Shown here: one piece after another, positions 16,274 through 24,754 of the stretch
Layout of the letters: each line of letters begins with the position of its first letter
Position numbering within the stretch: position 1 is the first letter of the stretch
Source of the DNA: Clostridia bacterium
GTDB taxonomy: Bacteria; Bacillota; Clostridia; Oscillospirales; CAG-272
Reading direction: 5' to 3'
Assembly: GCA_017410065.1 (NCBI GenBank)
Contig: JAFQRL010000033.1
Span: 1 to 55,465, forward strand
Length of the DNA: 55,465 bases
Made by a program: the position numbers and the translations under genes
The notes under the pieces: generated by a model
Told to the model about the DNA's origin: nothing
Databases searched by the model: none
What the model saw: only the letters and a program-made list of their open reading frames with translations

Positions 16274-17422
16274 TCATTTTGTGAGCGCAAGAAGCTCGTC
16301 GACAGAAGCGAGCGCGAGATCCACACTGCCAAGCTCGGTGGTCGTGAAAACGACATATTTCTCGTTTTCGGTGAAGCGAGGATGGGGATCGATATGATAT
16401 TCGCACTGATTTTTCGGGTTGAAATCGTTTTCGGGCATTTCAGTAACCACGGTTATTTCCTTATCCGTGGCTTTGTTATAGAAGCGGACTGCCGCAGGGC
16501 ATCCGCGGAACCATCTGCCGCCGAATCTATCGAGCACCTTCTCGTCGTAGATATAGAGTTTCTCGTCCGCGGTCGTGTGAGCGTGCCAGGGGTAACATTC
16601 GTGCACGCAGATATGCTCGCCTGTTTTAAGATTTTTGCGCTGAATACCAAGATCGTTTACGTAGTAGATCTTCTCACCGTCCGCGCTCCACCATTCGTGG
16701 GTCGCATAGTTGTTGCGTGGAGGATGCATAGTGTATTCGCCGTCTGCGGTAACAGTCCAAAGCCTTTCATATATGCCATCCTCACTGTGAGGCACGTGGA
16801 TCGCAGCACCTGTTTTCAGGTCGTCGCCCGTGTCTATACCGAAAAGCGCAAGCTTATCGTTCTTCGGGTTTATCTGTCCGTGATTTGCCGTCAAAGAGGT
16901 TTCTCCCCACTTAATAAATTCGCCTGTTTCGGAGTTGAGAGTACCTTGAATAAAGCCGAAATCATCTCTGCCGATATCAAGGAAAAAGCTCTTCTTATCG
17001 GAAAGACGAGTGAGGTGGCACACAATATTTCGAACGTAACCTGGAATATCGACCGAGCAAAGCTTCACAGCCATTTTATCCTTCACGGGCTCGCGTTTAT
17101 AAAGGCAGGAATTTCTTGTGAAGTAAACGTCGCCTGTTTCGGGGTCTACGTACGGAGATGCTCCCTCAACAAGCGCATCATAGCAGATCACCACCTCGTC
17201 CGTCAGAAAATCAACGTAGCCGAGGTTGCGTTCAAAGGTTGTGTATACAGGATTTATTATCGCATAAAACCAGAGATATCTGCCGTCACATGTCATAGAA
17301 TTATTCACAAAATAAAAGCCCTGCTGATATGCTACAAGCTTCGTTTCAAGGACGTAATGAGGCACGCCGCTTTTTTCATCTACAACTCTTTTAAAGTGCT
17401 TTGAGGTTTCAGGGGTAAACAT
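16274..17422 (-). CDS. oligogalacturonate-lyase-like beta-propeller protein
   Basis: The protein has 382 residues from MFTPETSKHFKRVVD at 17422, which has GGAGGA five bases before the ATG. The chain is a run of four-stranded blades with WFYAIINP, DVYFTRNS, HEWWSADGEKIYYVND and HPRFTENEKYVVFTT, the look of PL22 oligogalacturonate lyases and TolB-type propellers. There is no signal peptide, so it acts in the cytoplasm on an imported oligosaccharide. HEWW (about 263) and the late HPRF histidine are candidate metal or catalytic residues. Lyase action on uronates would suit the cluster but is not proven. It is the last gene of five. Confidence 0.6.
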   Translation of the reverse strand: MFTPETSKHFKRVVDEKSGVPHYVLETKLVAYQQGFYFVNNSMTCDGRYLWFYAIINPVYTTFERNLGYVDFLTDEVVICYDALVEGASPYVDPETGDVYFTRNSCLYKREPVKDKMAVKLCSVDIPGYVRNIVCHLTRLSDKKSFFLDIGRDDFGFIQGTLNSETGEFIKWGETSLTANHGQINPKNDKLALFGIDTGDDLKTGAAIHVPHSEDGIYERLWTVTADGEYTMHPPRNNYATHEWWSADGEKIYYVNDLGIQRKNLKTGEHICVHECYPWHAHTTADEKLYIYDEKVLDRFGGRWFRGCPAAVRFYNKATDKEITVVTEMPENDFNPKNQCEYHIDPHPRFTENEKYVVFTTTELGSVDLALASVDELLALTK

Positions 17423-17477
17423 AAATTCCTCCAACAAAACAAGGTTATTGCTAATAATACTTTACATTTTCGTATGT

Positions 17478-18551
17478 TTACAAGCTTACAGGCGAGCCTT
17501 TATCTATACTTTCATAAGCCGCAAGCATTGCAAGGATCGTCTTCTTGTGATGGCGAAGAGATACAGTTGGAGGCTTGCCCTCTCTTATGGAGAAATAGAA
17601 ATCAAGCATCCTTTTATTCCACGCGCCGACCATCTCCACCTCCTCCGCCATATACTCACCGCGTGAGCCGCTCTGCGCGTAGATGCATCTTTCGTATACG
17701 TTTGCAAGAAGCACGCCCTCTGTGCCAACGATATTGAGCGTTACCTCAACAGGGCGAGGGTATTTTATCCAGTCAACCATCTTTTCAACGTGGTGCTCGT
17801 TATTTGCATAAGAGGGATCGATGGAAAACATCGTGCCTCCCGAAAGTCTGCCGATAATGCGTAGCATATCCTCGGTCTCAACCTCTCTGAGGTTAGGCGC
17901 GGGCTCTGCGTAAACGGTGGCAAACTCCTCTCCCGTGATCTCACGTATAACGTCAAAAACGTGAGGATGGTCTGCCAATGCTCCGCCGCGAAAGCGGTCG
18001 TCTCCCGCCCTTAAGGGCACCCTCTTTCCAAAGCTATCCTCGGGGGAGCATTGCCAGGGTCTCCACCACACAGGGTTATGAGAGTAGTTTATCATATTCA
18101 CGGAAAGAAGCTTGCCAAGCTTGCCGGAGCTGATAATATCCTTCACCTTAAGTATTTCCGCGCGCTCCCGCATTTCAAGCTCGACCTGGCAAACGACTCC
18201 TGCCTCCTCTGTGAGCCTTATCATCTCTTCGTATTCATCCATATCGAAGGTGGGAACCTTCATCGAAAAAATATGCAAGCCTCGGGACGTGGCTTCTCTG
18301 ACCTCTTTTATATGAGATCGGTTATCGCTGCCTATTATCACCGCCTCAAGATCGGGATGATTTTCGTATAACTCCCCGTTATTTTCATACACGGGTATGC
18401 CCGAAAGCCGTTCAATAAACACCTTGTCCCTGTATTCGGGAACCACAGAGACAGCTACGAGATCATAGTGCGGATCGTCCTTCAATGCATAATATCCCTT
18501 TGCGTGGCCGTGATTGCAGGATAGGATAGCTATCTTGATAGGCTTTATCAT
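17478..18551 (-). CDS. Gfo/Idh/MocA family oxidoreductase
   Basis: The 357-residue protein has an N-terminal Rossmann fold (IKIAILSCNHGHAKGYY, 5-21), with CNHGHA in place of the usual G-x-G-x-x-G. It also has MKVP (about 97-100), where the family has E-K-P with the catalytic lysine. The C-terminal alpha/beta substrate domain contains GGALADHPHVFDVI with the histidine pair. Such enzymes oxidise or isomerise sugars and sugar acids with NAD(P). The stop-start overlap with the upstream gene is ATGA (18548-18551), so the two are coupled. Substrate unknown. Confidence 0.82.
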   Translation of the reverse strand: MIKPIKIAILSCNHGHAKGYYALKDDPHYDLVAVSVVPEYRDKVFIERLSGIPVYENNGELYENHPDLEAVIIGSDNRSHIKEVREATSRGLHIFSMKVPTFDMDEYEEMIRLTEEAGVVCQVELEMRERAEILKVKDIISSGKLGKLLSVNMINYSHNPVWWRPWQCSPEDSFGKRVPLRAGDDRFRGGALADHPHVFDVIREITGEEFATVYAEPAPNLREVETEDMLRIIGRLSGGTMFSIDPSYANNEHHVEKMVDWIKYPRPVEVTLNIVGTEGVLLANVYERCIYAQSGSRGEYMAEEVEMVGAWNKRMLDFYFSIREGKPPTVSLRHHKKTILAMLAAYESIDKGSPVSL

Positions 18552-19354
18552 AGTGCCCCCCTCTCTGTACGGAAGCCGCTCACAGAAAGTGCGGTCCTTA
18601 TCACCGCATCGATTTGCTCGCGGGAAAGATCCGATACCTTTACACTCTCACCTCGCTCGGCAGAAACAAGTGCGGCTGCAAGGGTTGCTCTTGACCGTAG
18701 GTCCGACATAATCAAATCATCATCGCACACGATTCCGCCAATGATCGCCCTTAAGCCGAAGGCGCGGAAGCTATCATCAAAGTCAAGAGGATAAAGGTCG
18801 ATGTCTCCTGCATCAAGCGAATATTCATCGCCCGAGGAGGTGAAAACGTTGAGCATACCCGATACGGTTTGTGTGTCAACGACCATATCGCAAGCCATAC
18901 CCCTCTTTGTTATAAGTCGGTGATTACATTGGTTTTTCGCGCCATTTGCCATAGTGCAGCCAAGCTCCAGATTCAAAGCGGTGCCGCTCTCTGTCAAAGC
19001 AATCAGATTTGAGGCTTCGCCGCTTACGTATGCAGTTACCTTCACGATAGGTGAGCCGAGAATGTAATCGGCAATATCAAGCTCCCGATACATAGCCGCG
19101 CAAAGTGACGTTTCCCTGCCAAAGAAGGAATAAACGTTAAGTGCAGAGATGCTCTCGGGACATTCACTGCCGTAGTTATATAAGGCACTTATGCGCGGAT
19201 CAAAGCGCCATTCGGGAAACGGTATAAGCTTGCCGCCGATTTCTACATGACGCAAAAGTCCGTCTGACGGTGTAAGCGAAAAATCCTTTATCTCTTCGCA
19301 ATGCAAAGAAAGAAGATAGCGGGCACCGTCCTCAGGCGTTCTCAAAATATCCAT
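18548..19354 (-). CDS. Gfo/Idh/MocA C-terminal-like protein lacking the Rossmann domain
   Basis: The protein has 268 residues from the ATG at 19354, six bases after GGAG. It resembles the substrate-binding half of sugar oxidoreductases: long sheet strands, a LALVSAERGESVKV-like ending (here ALVSAERGESVKVSDL) and no glycine-rich nucleotide loop. It overlaps the full oxidoreductase gene by four bases. A plausible reading is a second subunit or a substrate-delivery partner of that enzyme. The assignment rests on overall pattern and is tentative. Confidence 0.5.
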   Translation of the reverse strand: MDILRTPEDGARYLLSLHCEEIKDFSLTPSDGLLRHVEIGGKLIPFPEWRFDPRISALYNYGSECPESISALNVYSFFGRETSLCAAMYRELDIADYILGSPIVKVTAYVSGEASNLIALTESGTALNLELGCTMANGAKNQCNHRLITKRGMACDMVVDTQTVSGMLNVFTSSGDEYSLDAGDIDLYPLDFDDSFRAFGLRAIIGGIVCDDDLIMSDLRSRATLAAALVSAERGESVKVSDLSREQIDAVIRTALSVSGFRTERGAL

Positions 19355-19369
19355 TAACAACTCCGATAA

Positions 19370-20119
19370 TTAAAGCATTTTCACTCTTGGGCGATACTTT
19401 TCAAGGTACGCCGCATTTTTTTCATCTCCACCCGGTGTGTTTGCGCTGGACCATACAGGAGGCTTTATTCCTCTTTCAACGCATATTCTGACCGTTTCTA
19501 TCTCAAGAAGATGAGCTATATAAAAATCAACGATATTGGAAATGGGGGCGATCGGTGTTTCAAAGCCCGGAACGACCACAGCCGCATCGCCGACAGGGTT
19601 AAAATCGTCTATACAAACGTCTGCAAGGTCGAAAAGATTTTTGCCGTTCGGATGGCGGATAAAATGATCCGCGGGCATCTCGTTTTGCCAATAAGACGAG
19701 GAGACCGCAATTATCTTAACACCGCGACTCTTCGCCTCCATTGCCGCATCTATTGTGGCGGGGTTAATGCCAATATTGTGGAAAATTATGAGTACATCAT
19801 CCTTTTTCAAGTCGTAATACTTCATAATCGCCGCGCCGTAATTAACAGTACGTTCAAGCTCAAGATATTTGAGAGCCTGATTAAAAACAGAAAGTCCTGT
19901 TTCCATAATGGGATTGATGTTTGAAAGACCGCCTGCGCGGAAGAACATTTCACCAACAGGAAGAGTTGTGTGCCCTCCTCCGCCATAGACAGATATCAGC
20001 CTGTCGTTTTCAATGGCATCAGCCATAAGGCTTGCCGCACGTGTGATATTTTCACCCTGAGTTGAGTTTACCTCCTCAAGGTTCTTTATTATTGCCTGAT
20101 AATATCCGAAATCCTGCAT
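19370..20119 (-). CDS. SIS-domain sugar isomerase-like protein (UPF0309 type)
   Basis: The protein has 249 residues from MQDFGYYQ at 20119, with GGGGAA ahead. VYGGGGHTTLPVGEMFFRAGG (about 45-65) is the first SIS phosphosugar loop. DVLIIFHNIGINPATIDAA and VKIIAVSSSYW are the second strand pair, and the protein ends in a helical tail. SIS proteins bind or isomerise phosphosugars. The FRAGG-x-x-x-INP pattern is that of UPF0309. It would act after the oxidoreductase or on an amino/keto sugar phosphate from the pathway. Confidence 0.75.
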   Translation of the reverse strand: MQDFGYYQAIIKNLEEVNSTQGENITRAASLMADAIENDRLISVYGGGGHTTLPVGEMFFRAGGLSNINPIMETGLSVFNQALKYLELERTVNYGAAIMKYYDLKKDDVLIIFHNIGINPATIDAAMEAKSRGVKIIAVSSSYWQNEMPADHFIRHPNGKNLFDLADVCIDDFNPVGDAAVVVPGFETPIAPISNIVDFYIAHLLEIETVRICVERGIKPPVWSSANTPGGDEKNAAYLEKYRPRVKML

Positions 20120-20158
20120 CGTTATTCCCCTTTTTATTGAATTGTTGATTATCGGCAT

Positions 20159-21190
20159 TTACTTGCCGAGCACGCGATTGTAATTTTCTCCGATCCTATC
20201 CCAAAGCTTTATAGGGTCGGGAGCGGAAACGACTGTGCCAAGTCCACCGCGATAGGTCCAGGTCGCGAGGCGATCAACGCCAAGGTCGCGGTACATATCC
20301 ACCGTCTTATCTATCTGCGAGAAGTCCTCAGGCTGTGCGCAATAGCCCATAAGCCAGCGCTCCGATTTCTTGCCGTATTTCTTTGCCATAGCGACTGTTC
20401 TTTCTGTGATCTCGCGGAAGAAGCTTTCGGGCAAGGACCAATTGATTATCGTCGTCGAAAAAACGTCGAAATACGGACAAGAGGCAACCATATCCCAATT
20501 ATCGTAGCCGCGAAGCTCGGTGACGTAGTAGGTGTTTTTCGTTGCGTGAACACAGCAGGTGATCTCAAGGCTCGGTTTATATTCCTTTATCGCCTTCGAT
20601 GCATCAGCAAGCGTTTTAAGTGCCTCGCGCCAACGGAACTGCTTAACGTCGTCATTCATAAAGCGCGGCATCTCATAGCCATAATATTCCTCAAATTTTT
20701 TCATACATTCGGGACATCTGCAGGACCAATCGTCTCCTGCTCCACCTGTTATTGATGCATACGCCTTGGGGTATGCATAATGAGGCTCATCCCAGAAGAA
20801 ACCGTCTATTTCGGTTTCTCTTGCAAGCTTCATGCAAACGCGCGTAAAATAATCACGGAAGGAATTTGAATTGAAGCAAGCGGCGTTGAGAGGCTCGCCT
20901 GTGTATGCCGAGACCTGCCTATGATGAATATTGTTCTGAAGGAACAAGGACACCTGCTCGCCTCCAAAGAATTTGCCTATTCCCCAAGGATCCGCAATGA
21001 CGCGCAAGCCAAGCTCGTGCGCCGCCCTCACGATGTTATTTATATTGGGAAACCAAAAATCCATATCAAACTCTGTTATAGCGAGAATGACCGTGTCGCA
21101 TCCGTGCTCCTTCATTTCCTTGAAATCACGGACGGCGTTTTCAACGTAGCCGATGCCGTAGTAGCTAACGGCGGTATGTTCGATTGACAT
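20159..21190 (-). CDS. glycosidase-like TIM-barrel protein with Cys knuckle
   Basis: This 343-residue cytoplasmic protein has barrel strands such as CDTVILAITEFDM, LRVIADPWGIG, IDGFFWDEPHYAYP and ITCCVHATKN. The FFWDEPH motif (about 124-130) places an acid pair at the end of a strand, as in many retaining glycosidases. CRCPECMKKFEEYYG (about 152-166) is a small metal-binding knuckle found in a group of uncharacterised barrel proteins. Strong GGAGGGG site. First gene of the cluster and 111 bases behind the AraC gene, so probably induced by it. Confidence 0.6.
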   Translation of the reverse strand: MSIEHTAVSYYGIGYVENAVRDFKEMKEHGCDTVILAITEFDMDFWFPNINNIVRAAHELGLRVIADPWGIGKFFGGEQVSLFLQNNIHHRQVSAYTGEPLNAACFNSNSFRDYFTRVCMKLARETEIDGFFWDEPHYAYPKAYASITGGAGDDWSCRCPECMKKFEEYYGYEMPRFMNDDVKQFRWREALKTLADASKAIKEYKPSLEITCCVHATKNTYYVTELRGYDNWDMVASCPYFDVFSTTIINWSLPESFFREITERTVAMAKKYGKKSERWLMGYCAQPEDFSQIDKTVDMYRDLGVDRLATWTYRGGLGTVVSAPDPIKLWDRIGENYNRVLGK

Positions 21191-21301
21191 ATTATCTACC
21201 CCTCCTTATTTTCGGTAATTCTATTTTACCATCCGAAGGTGTATACAGTCAACCTATATTCCAATACGAAAGGTTTGAATTTCGATACTTATCTTGTTAT
21301 T

Positions 21302-22195
21302 TTATTTTCTTGCGTAATCCGAGGGAGTTCTGCCTGTCATTCTCTTGAATGCGGTGCTGAAATATTTTGAATCCGAAAATCCGCAGCTTAAGGCGACCTC
21401 ACCGATCGAATACAGTCCGCTCAAAAGCATTTCTTTAGCGCGCTCAATGCGAAGTCCGTTGATATACTCGAGAGGAGGCTTTCCGTATATACGGAGAAAA
21501 ACTCTCCTGAGATACGCCTCGCTCACAGAGCATCTTGCTGCAAGAGAAGCAACCGAGAGCTCCGAGCTCGTGTATTCCGAATTGATCGCTTTAATAGCAG
21601 GCTTAAGCTTTTTATATGCGCTGTCCAAGCGTTCGCTTGACCGCTCGTAGGAAAGTCGCCCGAGGATCGAATATAGCAGAGATTTCGCGCGCAAATAGCT
21701 CCCCTGCTCTCTTCTTCTCCACACCTCGTATAGCTCGCGAAAAGCATTTTCAAAGAAGGATGTTTGATGTGGGGTGTATTTTATGATCTCGCCCGAGGTC
21801 TCCGTGCTCGGTCTGAAATAAACGACGATCAGCTCCTCCGAAGCAGCCTTATAGGGATAACCGACCCCCGAAGGAAAATAAGTTAGTGAGCCGTCATCAA
21901 GCTCAATTCTGTTATCTCCACCGTTAATTACTCCCGATCCTTTTATACGGTACGACAAAGCGCAGCTTCCTCTCGGCACGACCTGCTCGGACCGCTCGCT
22001 CCAGCTAAGCGAATGGACCGACTCTATTTGAAAATTTATATCAGGAAGTTCAAAAAACAAAACAAGTTTTCCTTTCGTTCTTTTCGCAAAAAGCGTTTTC
22101 AAAAGAGATAAATAAGCCTTTTTACAGTTTAATTTTAACATACCTTCATCGGTTTGTAAAGTGCTTATATGAATAAAAGGCGGTGTATTGAGCAT
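21302..22195 (-). CDS. AraC-family transcriptional regulator
   Basis: The 297-residue protein has a cupin-like sensing domain (about 60-150, with SCALSYRIKGSG and TYFPSGVGYPY) and a double HTH C-terminus. VASLAARCSVSEAYLRRVF and IGEVALSCGFSDSKYFSTAFKRMTGRTPSDYA are the two helix-turn-helix units. The start is uncertain: ATG at 22195 has no ribosome site, and ATG at 22141 has one that is too close. It is co-oriented with the sugar cluster and divergent from fbp. Expected role: sugar-responsive activator of the 16274-21190 genes. Confidence 0.88.
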   Translation of the reverse strand: MLNTPPFIHISTLQTDEGMLKLNCKKAYLSLLKTLFAKRTKGKLVLFFELPDINFQIESVHSLSWSERSEQVVPRGSCALSYRIKGSGVINGGDNRIELDDGSLTYFPSGVGYPYKAASEELIVVYFRPSTETSGEIIKYTPHQTSFFENAFRELYEVWRRREQGSYLRAKSLLYSILGRLSYERSSERLDSAYKKLKPAIKAINSEYTSSELSVASLAARCSVSEAYLRRVFLRIYGKPPLEYINGLRIERAKEMLLSGLYSIGEVALSCGFSDSKYFSTAFKRMTGRTPSDYARK

Positions 22196-22217
22196 TATTT
22201 TTAAAAAAGGAGCGGAT

Positions 22218-24167
22218 ATGAGCGCAGATTACGAAAAAAAGTATTTTGAAGAGCTTTCGGAAAGCTTTCCTACAAGGGATGCGGTGCTCGCTGAAATAAT
22301 CAAGCTTAATGCAATCTTGAACCTTCCAAAGGGCACCGAGCATTTTATAAGTGACATCCACGGAGAGGAGGAGGCGTTATCTCATATATTAAGAAACGCC
22401 TCGGGAGTTATAAGGCGAAAGGCAGAGGCGTTATTCAAGAGCGAGCTCTCGGCAGAGGATATAAGCCGCCTGTGCACTCTTATTTATTATCCGGAGGAGA
22501 AGCTTTCCGATCCTGAATTCGGCGGTGAGGAATACCTCAAATTTTTACTCCCGAGGCTAGTTGCGATCTGTAGGCTTGTGAGTAAAAAATACACGCGAGC
22601 CAAGGTGAGAGGGAGGCTTCTATCGGCGGCAAAAAGCTATTGTGAGCTGATCGTGGAGCTTATAGATCGTGACGGGGGCGACGAAAAGCTTCAATACTAC
22701 GAAAGCATTTATAAAACGGTTATCGGGTGCGGCGCGACGAGAGATTTTATTTGCGAGTTATGCTCTGCCATCAAAGCACTGGTTGTCGACAGGCTTCACG
22801 TGGTCGGCGACATTTTTGACAGAGGCGCAAGAGCAGATCTTGTGATTGACGAGCTGATGAAGCTCCCCTCTATCGATATTCAATGGGGCAACCACGATGC
22901 ACTTTGGATGGGTGCGGCTTCGGGGTCGGAGGCTTGCATAGCGGCGGTGCTGAATAATTCGATCACTTATAGAAACATTGATCTTATTGAGGTGGGCTAC
23001 GGCATCTCCCTTCGTCCGCTTTTGCGGTTTTCCGAGGCAATTTATTCCGATTGTGACCTGAGCGCGTATTATCCAAAGGGCAACTCTCACGGCGATATGC
23101 TCAAGTCAGACGACGACAGACTCCTCGCCATAATGCACAAGGCGATATCCGTTATTATGTTTAAGCTGGAGGGTGGGCTGATCCTTCGCCATCCCGAATT
23201 TAATATGAACGACAGGCGGCTTCTCCACAATATCGATAAGGAAAAAGTTACGGTTATAATTGATGAAAAGGAATATAGACTAAAGGAGTGCTTTTTCCCC
23301 ACCGTCTCGGACGAAGACCCCTATGCCCTGACCGAAGGAGAAGCAGAGCTTATGGCATACCTGAAGCACGCATTTACTCATTCGGAGCGACTGCAAAGGC
23401 ATATCTCTTTTCTTTATAGGTTCGGGGGAATGTATAAGATATATAATAGAAATCTTCTTTTCCACGGCTGTATTCCACTATGTGAGGACGGTGTGCTTAA
23501 GAAGCTCTCTGCGGCAGGCAACAGGTGCGGCAGAGCTATGATGGACTATTTTGATAAGCTCGCCAGGCAGGGCTTTTATGCTCCCGATGGATCTCCCAAA
23601 AAAGAGCTTGGACGTGATATACTTTGGTTTTTATGGTGCGGAAGGAGCTCTCCGCTTTGCGCAAGAGACAGGATCACAACATTTGAACGTCTGCTGATCA
23701 ATGACAGCTCTGCTTGGGATGAACCGAGAGATCCCTATTACTCCTGCTGGGATGACAGTGCCCTCTGCGAGAAAATATTGAAAGAATTTTCGCTTGAAGG
23801 AAAAAGCTCTCATATAATTAACGGTCATATTCCTATCAAGCGAGGAGAAGCTCCCATAAAGGGAAACGGCAAGTTAATAGTGATCGACGGCGGCTTTTGC
23901 TCGGCATTTTACGAAAGAACGGGCATCGGCGGTTATACGTTGATATACAACGCAGACGGAATGAGAATATCCGCCCACGAGCCCTTCTGCGGCAGAAGCA
24001 ATGCAATAAAAACCAATTCCGATATAATATCAGACACGGTTATATTTGAGAGCACCGAAAGAAAGATCAAGGTGCGTGAATGTGACGACGGCACGATCAT
24101 AAGAGAAAGGATAGCCGATCTTCTTGAGCTTCTCTCGGAATACAGCGGTGGCATATCAAGCAAATAG
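22218..24167 (+). CDS. fbp: fructose-1,6-bisphosphatase, class III
   Basis: The enzyme hydrolyses fructose-1,6-bisphosphate in gluconeogenesis. At 649 residues it has the length typical of the Firmicutes class III type. The start at 22218 has AGGAG six bases upstream. The metallophosphatase core is split as in the family: FISDIHGEEEAL near residue 48, VVGDIFDRGA and WGNHDALWMGA in the middle, and INGHIPIKRGEAP later. These carry the D-x-H, G-D-x-x-D-R-G and G-N-H-D metal ligands. A 19-bp perfect-stem terminator follows. Confidence 0.95.
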   Translation: MSADYEKKYFEELSESFPTRDAVLAEIIKLNAILNLPKGTEHFISDIHGEEEALSHILRNASGVIRRKAEALFKSELSAEDISRLCTLIYYPEEKLSDPEFGGEEYLKFLLPRLVAICRLVSKKYTRAKVRGRLLSAAKSYCELIVELIDRDGGDEKLQYYESIYKTVIGCGATRDFICELCSAIKALVVDRLHVVGDIFDRGARADLVIDELMKLPSIDIQWGNHDALWMGAASGSEACIAAVLNNSITYRNIDLIEVGYGISLRPLLRFSEAIYSDCDLSAYYPKGNSHGDMLKSDDDRLLAIMHKAISVIMFKLEGGLILRHPEFNMNDRRLLHNIDKEKVTVIIDEKEYRLKECFFPTVSDEDPYALTEGEAELMAYLKHAFTHSERLQRHISFLYRFGGMYKIYNRNLLFHGCIPLCEDGVLKKLSAAGNRCGRAMMDYFDKLARQGFYAPDGSPKKELGRDILWFLWCGRSSPLCARDRITTFERLLINDSSAWDEPRDPYYSCWDDSALCEKILKEFSLEGKSSHIINGHIPIKRGEAPIKGNGKLIVIDGGFCSAFYERTGIGGYTLIYNADGMRISAHEPFCGRSNAIKTNSDIISDTVIFESTERKIKVRECDDGTIIRERIADLLELLSEYSGGISSK

Positions 24168-24169
24168 TA

Positions 24170-24234
24170 AAACCGAAGCTATAAATTTACCGGAAGGAAA
24201 CTTTGTTTTCCGCAAATTTATAGCTTCGGTTTTA
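24170..24234 (+). terminator. long-stem terminator of fbp
   Basis: A 19-base arm (24170-24188) returns as its exact complement at 24214-24232, and a second small stem sits in the loop. TTTT closes the plus-strand copy. The symmetry means it may stop transcripts from both sides. Confidence 0.8.
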
Positions 24235-24281
24235 GTTATATGTCAATAGTTATTTACATTTTAAGCACTTATAGGTTAAAA

Positions 24282-24713
24282 TCACACTAATCTTTTGAGA
24301 GGTCTGACCATTTCGCTGTTAAAGTATGCGCAACCTATTTTGCCGAATTGCCTTGACTTTAGCCAGCGGAATTCTCCAAAGGGCAAAGCAAAAAGCCACA
24401 CGCCGATATTATATGTATTTTCTTCCTTAAATCTCTTTGCACCTTCTTCGGTATCGAAGAAATGTATATAAATAAAATTATCTTCCGCAATGGTGTTGCC
24501 CGTTGGTTCTGCAAACATTTTAATATCGAGATAGCAGATCTCTCCGTCCGATTCAGTCTCGGAGTGGTGATAGTGGCTAACATAATACCCCGCCTCCTTG
24601 TATGCCGCGACCACCTCGTCACATCCAACCTCCCCGTCGTTACAAGAGGTGAGCGAGAGCAGAAGCATCGTCACCGTGACGACAACCAGCAAGGCAGAAA
24701 TAATTTTCTTCAT
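24282..24713 (-). CDS. small Cys-lipoprotein
   Basis: The 143-residue protein has a lipoprotein signal with LTSC (lipidated cysteine about residue 24). The mature part is a compact alpha/beta domain with EVVAAYKEAGYYVSHYH, GNTIAEDNFIYIHFF and EEGAKRFKEE; the repeated strand-helix design looks like a small ferredoxin-like or PepSY-like fold, which I cannot assign. GGAG site present. It sits 41 bases behind the XRE-membrane gene, so it may be cotranscribed and controlled with it. Confidence 0.78.
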   Translation of the reverse strand: MKKIISALLVVVTVTMLLLSLTSCNDGEVGCDEVVAAYKEAGYYVSHYHHSETESDGEICYLDIKMFAEPTGNTIAEDNFIYIHFFDTEEGAKRFKEENTYNIGVWLFALPFGEFRWLKSRQFGKIGCAYFNSEMVRPLKRLV

Positions 24714-24754
24714 AAGCCGCTCCTTTAATTTTAATTTATTTTTCAGAATTTAAG

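Noticed and set aside
16382..17404. 340-codon open frame opposite the propeller gene
   Set aside because: Its translation has no domain and the opposite frame has blade repeats, a ribosome site and operon context.
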